DNA from: Acidimicrobiia bacterium
GTDB taxonomy: Bacteria > Actinomycetota > Acidimicrobiia > Spongiisociales > UBA5794
Reading direction: 5' to 3'
Assembly (NCBI GenBank): GCA_013003395.1
Contig: JABDJC010000091.1
Location: 1 to 32,386, forward strand
DNA length: 32,386 nucleotides
Shown here: positions 18,480-28,300 of the stretch, piece after piece
How positions within the stretch are numbered: the first letter of the stretch is position 1
Layout: each line of letters starts with the position of its first letter
Made by a program: the position numbers and the translations under genes
Notes under the pieces: model-generated
Told to the model about the DNA's origin: nothing
The model's input: the letters and a program-made list of their open reading frames with translations, nothing else
Databases searched by the model: none

Positions 18480-21400
18480 TCAGCGAACTTCGGCGTCTGC
18501 GTACGGAATGTCGGCCGTTTCAACAACTCCTAGCGCAGCAAGCCGGTCGTTTGCATCATCGCACCACGCATCGTCAACACCGGCTCGACGCGACCACCTG
18601 CTGAGCGCACGAATTGTCAGCGCTAGTTCGTAACCGGCGTCGCCAGCCGTCGCCAGGTCGAGACTCCGGTCGAAAGCCTCGCGGGCAAGCTCGAGGTCGT
18701 TGCGTTGCATGAGGGCGTACCCGAGCGCTCGCTCGGCCGCCGACAGGAGGCTCGGTGGACCGTCGGTCCCGAGTTCAGCCAGCAGTTTTTTGGCCGCGTC
18801 CATGGCGTCCTGCGACATTTCCGCCATGACGAGGTTCTGCATCAGCCTGATGCGCGTCTCGACCACGTATCCCGAAGCGCCAAGCAGCTCGAACTGCTCG
18901 AGTGCGGTGGTGAGCAGCGTCCGACCTTCATCGAGTTGGCCGCGACGCGTTTCCAATCGTCCGAGGTTGGCAAGCGCCACCCATTCCAGCCAATAGCCTG
19001 CGGCTCTCGAGACTCTGATCACGTTCTTGAGCATGATCTCTGCCTCGTCCCATCTACCTTGGTCAGACAGGATCTCTGCGACGTTGTTCTCGGCCACCGC
19101 CGCCCCCATCGCATCGCCGGCTCTTTCGCGCGCCAGGCGGGAATTCTCCCAACTCTCGAGTGCCCCGTTCCAGTCGCCGGCCCAGTACTGCTCGACGCCA
19201 CGATTGTTGAGGACGTCCGCTTGTCCAACAAAATCTTCGAGCCGTTCGAAGATGGCCAGCGCCTTCTCGGAGGTTTCCAGGTCGGTGGCTCCCGTTGCGA
19301 GAGCACGTGCGTGACTCATCAGGTGATAGGCGTGCGCCTGTTCTTTTTCGTCGTCGCCTTCGATTGCGGCTGCAAGGCCACGTTCGCAATGGGCGATGCA
19401 CTCGAGGTACCGACCTTGACGGAACCTCACTCCGGCCATCGCCAACAACGTGGCAGCCCTGAGGTGGGCGGGTGTGCTCGGCGCTTCTTCGATCCGACGC
19501 AGGCTGCGCATGAACCAACGAACTGCGGCGCTGTTCTTGCCTTCTCGTATGCGCATGAGACCGATCTTGCGCATGAGTCGGGCGTCGTCGATCGGATTGG
19601 ACTCGACAGCTCGCCGCGCCTGCTGGAGTGAGACGATCGCCGCTTGATACTCACCTGCCAGTTCGAGGCTGTCGCCCCGCGCCTCGGCCACACGACCCCG
19701 ATGTTCGGGGTCCACGGTATCGACGTGCCTGCCGGCTTCGAGCGCGTACCCGTAAAACCGCGCTGCTTCCAGGTTGGCGTACTTTGCCACCGCCTGATCG
19801 CCTGCGATCACGGCGTAGTGCCATGCCTTGTCGTAGCGATGGGCTCGCGAAAAGTGGAGGCTCAACAGCTCAGCCTGGCTGTCAGCATCCTTCCCCGCCT
19901 TGGACTCGAGGGCGGTTCCCACTTCGCCATGAATTCGCTGTCTCAACGAGAAGGGAAGCGTCTCGTACGCGACGTCGCGAGTGATGGTCTGACGGAATCG
20001 CAGTCGTCCATCGGGCATGGTCTCCAGGAAGTCCTCGAGACGCTGCCAGACCTCGTTCGACTCGGCGTCGTCGATCAGATCGTCACCCAGTCGGGTCAGC
20101 AAGTTCGGATCGAAGATCGATCCGATGACCGACGCGAACCGCAGGACACGGCGTGTCTCTGGATCGAGGCGGTCGAGCTCTGCGGTGACTGACGCCTCAA
20201 TCGAGTCGGGCAATTCGTCAGAGCTCGACGCGTTTGCTGCCATGGCCAGCAAGAACATCGGGTTGCCGCCCGACTCTCTGGCGAGTCGATTGAGGTGCTC
20301 GTTGAGGACCGGCGACGATTCGGTGGCGTGCCGAGCGAGCTCCAGGGAGGATTCCTCATCGAGAGGTTCGAGGTTCATCGAGCCGGCACCGGCCTTGTGC
20401 AATTGGGGCTCATCACTGCGAACGATGACGAGTAAGAGCGGATGTTTGTCGATCTGGCGTGTAACGGCTGCGGCAAGCTCCGTGGACGCCGGATCGAGCC
20501 ATTGCCCTTCCTCGATGACGAGAGATGTCGGTTTTTCGATCGACGCTGCGATGAATTCAGTGACCACTTCGTGGAGGCGCTGCGTCCTGAACTTTGGGTC
20601 GAGTCGTTCGACGTCAGCCGTCATCGGGACTTCGGCATCGGCAACGATGGCGAGAAGTGGAGCCCACGGAAGGAGCTGAGGCGCTTTGCGCCTCAGCCCT
20701 TCGAGAATCTTCTTCCCTGCAAGTTTCGGATCGTCGCCCCGCTGTGATCCGACCACGGTGCGCACGATCTTCCGCCAGACGAAGAACGGCGTCGCCTGCT
20801 CATACCGCTCAGCGGCCCACGTTCGCCATTCGAGCGAATCGAGGTGTTCTGCTGCGGCCTTGATGAGTCGAGACTTGCCGATGCCGGCGATGCCCGAGAT
20901 CTCGACAGTGGCTCCAGCACCAGACGCGGCGGTCGCTGCGTGGACGGAAATCAGCTGGAGTTCGGAATCGCGCCCCACGAGCGGGAACTCGGTGGTCGCG
21001 GTCCGAGGACGCGTGCCAGCGACAGCGCCGATGGCGACCGCAGAAATCGGCTCGGTCTTGCCCTTCACGGAGAACGGCTCGATCGCCGACTGCTCGAAGA
21101 GGGTGTCCGAGAATCCAAGCACGTCCTTGGTCGCGAGGATTTCGCCCGGCTGAGCGTGCGCCATCACTCGCGCCGAGAGGTTCACCGCGTCGCCGATGAT
21201 GGTGTACGTCCGGCGGAACGGGGCGCCGACGTTTCCAACGAAGACCGGACCTCGGTGAACGCCGATGCGAACCGGAACCTGCGTGCGATCTCCGATTTCT
21301 CGAACAGCACGCAACAGCCGCTCCTCGTCGTTCGCCGTTGCCCGGGGAGCCCCGGCGCACAAGATGATCTTCAGCCCGTTGTCGTCGATGTCGGTCGCCA

Positions 21401-22244
21401 AATACGTGACACCCAACTCGTGCGCCACCTGCTGAGTCAGCTCTATCACCTGGCTGAGCTGGTGTGCTGTCCCCTCGGCTCCGAGATCTCTCACCATGTC
21501 GTCGGTGTCGTCGAGGTGGATGAAGGCGATGGACACGCGTCGATGTTCACCTTCTTTGCTCGTCGAGACGGAAGCATGCAGCATCTCGGCGATGAACTTC
21601 AGCGGATCGAGGGCATCGTTGCGCTCGGTGGGGACTTCATCTGCCGGAGGCGCCTTCGCGAGAAGAAAGCCAGATCTGGTCTTTCGACCGACAGAGGACT
21701 TGGGGAGTTCGGCAGCAGTTGTCGCTGAGATCATTATCTCGCCGCCTGTGGCGGACGACTCGAGAGCTACAACGCCGGAAACGGCGGGGCCCACCGGCAA
21801 CAGGTCGAGGTGGTTGGCGCCAACCACGAAGAGGTCGAACGCTCCCGTGTTCACCCCTGTGCTCATCTTGAGGTGAACGTTTCCTGCAGAAGTCTGTAGC
21901 CGCCCGACGCTGCGCAGGCGACGTCGCATGAGCGAGGCAGCTCGGCACCCGCGACGAGCATGCTCACTGCCCTGGAACAAGAGCAACAACGCGTCTCCGC
22001 CGAACTTGAGAAGGTCGCCGCCGTAGGCATGAGCAACCGTGAGGAGCTCGGTGAAGACGGTGTTCAGAACGGAGACCACTTCTTCGGCGCCGACGCGACC
22101 GCGTCTGGCCAGCCGTTCGGACATCGCCGTGAAACCGGAGATGTCGACGAAGACCATCGTCCCCATGACGCGCTGGTAGACCTCTGCCTCGGGCCACGAG
22201 TCCAGCAATCGGGGGACGTACGTTCGATGTACGTCTGCTGACAT
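18480..22244 (-). CDS. Tandem class III adenylate/guanylate cyclase domains + AAA ATPase + TPR region
   Basis: C1: [21 protein letters not shown]...[14 protein letters not shown]2: [40 protein letters not shown]-like region. Walker [18 protein letters not shown]. Long TPR-like C-terminus. Confidence 0.9.
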   Translation of the reverse strand: MSADVHRTYVPRLLDSWPEAEVYQRVMGTMVFVDISGFTAMSERLARRGRVGAEEVVSVLNTVFTELLTVAHAYGGDLLKFGGDALLLLFQGSEHARRGCRAASLMRRRLRSVGRLQTSAGNVHLKMSTGVNTGAFDLFVVGANHLDLLPVGPAVSGVVALESSATGGEIMISATTAAELPKSSVGRKTRSGFLLAKAPPADEVPTERNDALDPLKFIAEMLHASVSTSKEGEHRRVSIAFIHLDDTDDMVRDLGAEGTAHQLSQVIELTQQVAHELGVTYLATDIDDNGLKIILCAGAPRATANDEERLLRAVREIGDRTQVPVRIGVHRGPVFVGNVGAPFRRTYTIIGDAVNLSARVMAHAQPGEILATKDVLGFSDTLFEQSAIEPFSVKGKTEPISAVAIGAVAGTRPRTATTEFPLVGRDSELQLISVHAATAASGAGATVEISGIAGIGKSRLIKAAAEHLDSLEWRTWAAERYEQATPFFVWRKIVRTVVGSQRGDDPKLAGKKILEGLRRKAPQLLPWAPLLAIVADAEVPMTADVERLDPKFRTQRLHEVVTEFIAASIEKPTSLVIEEGQWLDPASTELAAAVTRQIDKHPLLLVIVRSDEPQLHKAGAGSMNLEPLDEESSLELARHATESSPVLNEHLNRLARESGGNPMFLLAMAANASSSDELPDSIEASVTAELDRLDPETRRVLRFASVIGSIFDPNLLTRLGDDLIDDAESNEVWQRLEDFLETMPDGRLRFRQTITRDVAYETLPFSLRQRIHGEVGTALESKAGKDADSQAELLSLHFSRAHRYDKAWHYAVIAGDQAVAKYANLEAARFYGYALEAGRHVDTVDPEHRGRVAEARGDSLELAGEYQAAIVSLQQARRAVESNPIDDARLMRKIGLMRIREGKNSAAVRWFMRSLRRIEEAPSTPAHLRAATLLAMAGVRFRQGRYLECIAHCERGLAAAIEGDDEKEQAHAYHLMSHARALATGATDLETSEKALAIFERLEDFVGQADVLNNRGVEQYWAGDWNGALESWENSRLARERAGDAMGAAVAENNVAEILSDQGRWDEAEIMLKNVIRVSRAAGYWLEWVALANLGRLETRRGQLDEGRTLLTTALEQFELLGASGYVVETRIRLMQNLVMAEMSQDAMDAAKKLLAELGTDGPPSLLSAAERALGYALMQRNDLELAREAFDRSLDLATAGDAGYELALTIRALSRWSRRAGVDDAWCDDANDRLAALGVVETADIPYADAEVR

Positions 22245-22386
22245 GTCCCTCCGTCAGTTGAGGCTAGTCCGATCGAGATAGACGCATTGGCGTGCCGCCG
22301 AGTCGCTCGTTCGTGTACGATGCCCGAGGGGACGGGAGAAGCTGCATATCGAGGCGTGCAGCGGTCGACAAACGGGGGTCATAGGG

Positions 22387-25300
22387 ATGGCAAGTATGAC
22401 GGCAGCAACTTCGCGCGGCTCGAAGTGGGCTGCTTTCGCAGCTTTGACGCTCTTGATGAGCGTTGTCGTGCCACTGCCAGCAGGGGCTCAGGTGACGCTT
22501 CCGCTCGTCGTTGACCAGAACGACGAAGGGTGCAATGACACGGCCGGTGATCCGTATTGCACCATCCAGGCGGCCATTGACGACGCAGTAGACGGCGACG
22601 TCATCGATATCGCCCCAGGTTTCTACGACCAAGAGCTCACCATCGCGAGCAAGTCCATCAGCCTCATTGGGCAGGATCGCGCTACGACCCTCATTGACGG
22701 AACCGGGTTGTTCCGCGTTCTCACCATCAGCGGCGCCCCAACGACATCGATCGAATCCGTGACCATCCAGAACGGAAACCACTGGGAAGAGTCCGCAGGC
22801 ATCTGGAACGACGGCGACCTCACCGTCACCGACGTGACGTTCGACTCCAACGTCATGGACGAAGGCAACGAATACGGCGGAGCCATCTATCACGAACTGG
22901 GCAACCTGACCGTCGTCGACTCCACCTTCATCGACAACGAGGCCTACGACTACGGCGGCGCGATCTATGTTGAAAGTGGTACTGCGTCGATCACCGACAG
23001 TCACTTCGAGACCAACTACGCCGGGGAAAACGGTGGGGCCCTGTACGTGTATTCCGGCACTGTCGAAGTCGCGGGTTCGACGTTCAGTGCCAACTTCTCG
23101 GGCGACACGGGTGGCGCCATCTACGTCTTTTCAGGTGACCTGACCATCGATGCTTCCATGTTCGTCGACAACGTGACAACCGATGTCGGCGGAGCCATCG
23201 ACACCGACTCGGCTCCGATCGTCGACATCTCCAGTTCGATCTTCACCGACAACGTTGCGAACGGTATCGGCATCTCAGCCTCGGGCGACGGAGGCTCGAT
23301 CTCGAACTTCGGTACGATGACAGTCACTGGCTCCACGTTCACCGGCGACTACGCAGAAGGATGGGGCGGGTCGATCGCCAACGACTCAACCATGACGATC
23401 AGCGACACGTCCATCTCGGGTGCGTTCGCCTCAGCCGGTGGCGGCCTCATCGACAACTCTGCGTCGCTGACGATCAATACGTCGACGTTGTCGAGCGGCG
23501 GCACGTACAACGACGGCGCGGCAATATGGAACAACGGTGACCTGACCATCACTGACACGGCGTTTGCCGACGGCTTCGCGGGCTGTGGGGAGTGTTCGGG
23601 CCGAGGTGGCGCGATCTACCACTCAGGCGACTTCGGCGGCGACCTCACGGTGACCGGCGGTTCGTTCACGAACAACACTTCCGACGGAAATGGCGGAGCG
23701 ATCGTGATCGACGGAGGTCTGAACAACGTCGTTTCGGGCGCCTCGTTCACCGGTAATGAGTCGTACTACGACGACGGCGGAGCGATCGCCGTGATCCTGG
23801 GCAGCATCGACATCGACTCGGCGACGTTCACCGGCAACACTGCTGACAGTGAAGGCGGCGGGCTGTACCACCATGCCTCTGTTGCCACGGTGACCGGCTC
23901 GACGTTCAGCGGCAACTCAGCCGGATCGTCGGGCGGAGGTATCTGGAACAACGGCACTGCGAACATCTCTGACTCGCTGATCACCGGCAACGTCACGGGA
24001 GGCTACGGAGCCGGCATCCTCAACGACCAGATCATGACCATCGATGCCAGCACGATCTCGCTGAATGTCGCAGACGGTGGCGGCGGTGGAGTCTTCAGCG
24101 TCGACCAGTTGACGATCACGAACACGACGATCAGCGAAAACGAGGCACTCGGTCTCGGGTTCCTGTTCGGTAACGGTGGAGGCATCGTCGGTGAAGCCAC
24201 CACCACTTTGGACGGTGTTGGCGTCTACAACAACGTTGCGGAAAACGACGGCGGTGGCCTCTACGTCGACGGCTCTCCTTGGGACATCTCGGCCAGCACG
24301 ATCGCAGGCAACCTCGCCGGTCGTGACGGCGGCGGCATCCACAGTGATGGCGACATCATTCTCACCAACTCCACAGTCGGCGAGAACTCGGCGATGGGCG
24401 ACGCGGGCGGCATCTACAACGAAGGCTCACTCGAGTTGCGCCACGCTGCATTCATCTTGAATCAGGCAGCCGGTACTGGCGGAGGCGTCCTCAACCACGA
24501 CACCATCACGATGTCGAACTCCGTGGCTGCAGGGAACTCGTCGGGCGGCGCGCAGGACTGCCTTGCAGGCGACATCATCTCGCAGGGCTACAACGTGATC
24601 GGCCGGCAAGGGTGTCTCGATGTGATCCTCCCGACAGACCAGGTCGGTACTTCCGAGGCGCCGATCAATCCCATGCTCAGCGGCCTTCAGGACAATGGCG
24701 GTCCGACGCTCACCTATCTGCCGCTGCTTGGCAGCCCGCTGATCGACAACGGGAACCCGATTCCCGTGAGCGAACCCGAGCCGTGGGGCTGTGAACCCGT
24801 CGACCAACGCGGTCTGAGTCGTCCGATAGGAACCAGTTGCGACGTCGGACCCCTCGAGATCGATCCCGGTGTTGTCACCGTCTCCATCAGCACGAACTCG
24901 ACCGAGGTGCTTCCCGGTGCGAGCGTCGTCGACAAGAGCGCGATCCCGAACTCCGACCTGAACTCGATCGCCGCCTCACCGGTGTCCTCGATCCCGGTCA
25001 GCTCGATCCCCGTTTCCAGTATTCCGGTCTCCTCGATTCCTGTGTCGAGCATTCCGGTCTCCTCGATTCCCGTTTCCAGTATTCCGGTCAGTTCGATTCC
25101 GGTGTCGTCCATCCCGGTGTCATCCATCGGCGTGTGCGGCGAGTCGCCTGACTGGGGCGCAATCCTTGCCGGAACTTCGCTAGCCGGACTGCCGCTGCAA
25201 ACAGTCACCTTGCAGCAGGTCCTTGCGCTCAACCCGCTTCCTGAGTGTGTGGCATCGCTCGATCTCGGCTCGATCGAATTGGGTGACTCGATCCTCGGCT

Positions 25301-28300
25301 TGCTCACTCCAGCCGCCCTGGCTCTTGGAGATACAGGTCTCGACCAACTGCCGATCGGGTCGTCGACCAATCCGATCGACGACTGGTGCGAGTTGCTCAG
25401 TCTCAACGGCTTCGACTGTGCTGCGAACAACATCACGGGAACGAGCACCATCGCAACCCTGGACATCTTGGGAGCGCCGGTCTCGTCGATCCCGGTGTCT
25501 TCGATCCCCGTGTCGTCGATCCCGGTCAGCTCGATTCCGGTGTCTTCGATTCCGGTGTCTTCGATCCCGGTGTCTTCGATCGGCACGATCTTCGATTGCA
25601 GCTCCTACGACTGCACTCAGGGAACCATCGGTGACGGTCTCGCGGCGGGAGCAGCGCTGCCCGGCCTGACACTCGGTCAGCTCCTCCTTGTCGTGGTGCC
25701 AGCGGATTCACTTCCACTGGGTCAGTTGCCTTTGAGCGACCTGAACCTGCAGCTCTACGATCCCGCCAGCCCGATCATCGACTACGTAGTGGAGTTCGAC
25801 TTCACCGGCACGTCATCATTCGCCGTCATGTCTGTCGAGCTGCCAGAAGGCTTCTTGTACATCGAAGGGTCGGCGCAGCTCATCGAGATCAATGAGGTGG
25901 AACAAATCCACGTGATCGGTGATCCGACTGTTGTCGACAATGTGCTCACGTGGTCACCGACGTTCCAGTTGAATGCGTTCTCGGACTACTTCCTCGAGTT
26001 CGAAGCACATCCGGGGCTCGTCACAGGATCGTTCGCAACGACCGCGACCGTCACTGCTTCCGACGCCCTCGCGTCTGACACCGGTGCGACCGTCACCGTG
26101 ATCCCGAACTTCGAGCCAGGTGGTGACGACCCCAACACGGCTCCGACCGTCGTGCAGAACGGTGTCGTCATCTCGCACCTGTCGACGTCGTCCGACAATG
26201 ACTTCTTCGATCTCGAAATCCCCAACGATCCGGGAACGCAGATCCGGTTGACCTTGACCCAGCAAGGATCGGACAACGACCTCGTCGTGTACAAGCCGTT
26301 CTCCGAACAGCTCAGTGCCTTCGACGATCGAGACGCCGGCGTCCCCGCCAGTCCAGTAGAAGATCCAGGTATCACCGGCATCAACCAGCAGGACAACCTG
26401 GCGCCCGAAACACTGCAGGACATCGACATCCAGTCCGCGCCTGTCTCGAGCATCTCTGCGAACCGCGACGACGCCGACGAGGAAGTCGAAATCACGGTTT
26501 CCTCGGAGGAGGCCGCGTCATCGTCGACGTACACCGTGCAAGTGACTGGGTACAACGGCGCGACGAGCGACCAACCGTATCTGCTCACCGCCGACATCGT
26601 CGACGACGTCTATGTCTCATGCTCGCCAACGTCGTTCCCGTTCGCTGATCCAGGCGTGCCGACCGCAACCGTTGATCTGTCAGCGTTGCCGACCGATCTC
26701 ACGACGCTGATCTTCTACAACGCTCGACGACTCGAAATGCGATACGGCGCAGCAGATGCTGCTGCGGCCGTGGCCGACATCCAGGCGTTCGTCGACCATC
26801 TGAACGGACTCGGTGACCCTGAGGTCGGTGCGCTCGGCATCGTCGCTGCGGCCATCGACGTCGAGACCGTCATCGGCATGGACATCAGCTCTCTGTACGC
26901 GGCGTGGGACGCCGATCCGTGTAACCCCGACAACGCAAACACCGTTGTGTCTGGCATCACCGGCATCGTCTCGGCCTTGCACGGCGCAGGAGCACCGCTG
27001 CGTTTCGTCACACTCGTCGGCGGCGACGAAATGATCCCGATGGAGCGTGTGCCAGACCTGACCACGCTGTCGAACGAGTCCGACTACGCAAGCACTTTCG
27101 ACACCGACACACCGCTCTACGGAGCCTTGGCGGCTGGACGCATCCTGTCTGATGATGCATACGTCGACGTCGATCCAATCCCGTGGCTTGGTCGCACGCT
27201 GTTCGTTCCTGACCTTGCTGTCGGTCGACTGCTCGAATCGCCGGCTGAAATCAGCGCCGCGCTCGAGCTCTTCGTGACGAACGATGGCCTCCTCAATCCG
27301 CAGTCGGCGCTCGTGACCGGCTACGACTTCCTGGCTGACGGGTCGCAGGACGTGGCGACCGCGTTGACGGACAGCCTTGGCACCGCTCCCGACACGTCGC
27401 TGATCAGCGACACGTGGGGATTGACCGAACTCGTCGACACCTTCCTACCGCCGGTACCGACGCCGTTGGTCGACGTCGCTTCGGTCAACGCCCACTACGA
27501 CCACTATCGGGCGCAACCTGCCGATGCTGGCAGCGGCTTGTTCGAAACGGCCGACCTGATCGCCAACGGCACCGACCCGACCACGGGCGACTCTCGTCTC
27601 ACCAACCAAATCGCATTCTCGATGGGTTGCCACTTCGGTCTCAACGTTGCGGACAACGCGTTTGCTGCGGGTGATGTGCGGGCCCAGGACTGGATGCAGG
27701 TGTATGCGCAGCACGGAGCGATCTCTGTCGGCAACACCGGCTACGGATACGGCGACACTGCTGCTGCAGCGCTTTCTGAGCGACTCATGACGTTGTTCGC
27801 TGAGCGCCTCGACGGTTCGATGGCTATCGGCGAAGCGTTGACGTTTGCGAAGCAGGAGTACGTCGGCGGGCTTGGTCTGTACGGCGTCTTCGACGAGAAG
27901 GTGCTGACCGAAGCGACCTTCTACGGCATTCCGTTCTACGGTCTCGGCACCGGCGGCACGTTGCCGCCGGCACCGATTCCATTCGATGCCGAGGTCGATC
28001 CGGTGACGGGTCTCGATACGTCCACCATCGAAGTGAGCGGAATCGACTTCAACAGTGCGCTCCCTGTCGATGACACCGTGCGAGTCGTCACCGGCTACGA
28101 CGTCACCGACGTTGTGGGCGGCGGAGCGCCAGCCGGCGAAGCGCCACCAGCACGCAATCAGGTGACGCATTACCGGCCGATTCAGCCGCTCATTCAGATC
28201 GACGTGACGCCGGATCCCGCCGACGGTAAGGCCCACGGCGCGCTGATCGAGACGTTGACCAGCGTCGACACTGGCGGCATCTCGCCTGTGGTGTCGCGTC

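Noticed and set aside
24714-25586. Minus-strand ORF encoding DTGIEDTGIELTGI repeats (290 aa)
   Set aside because: Exact antisense of the PVSSI tract in the well-supported plus-strand giant gene; its repetitiveness comes from the plus-strand repeat.
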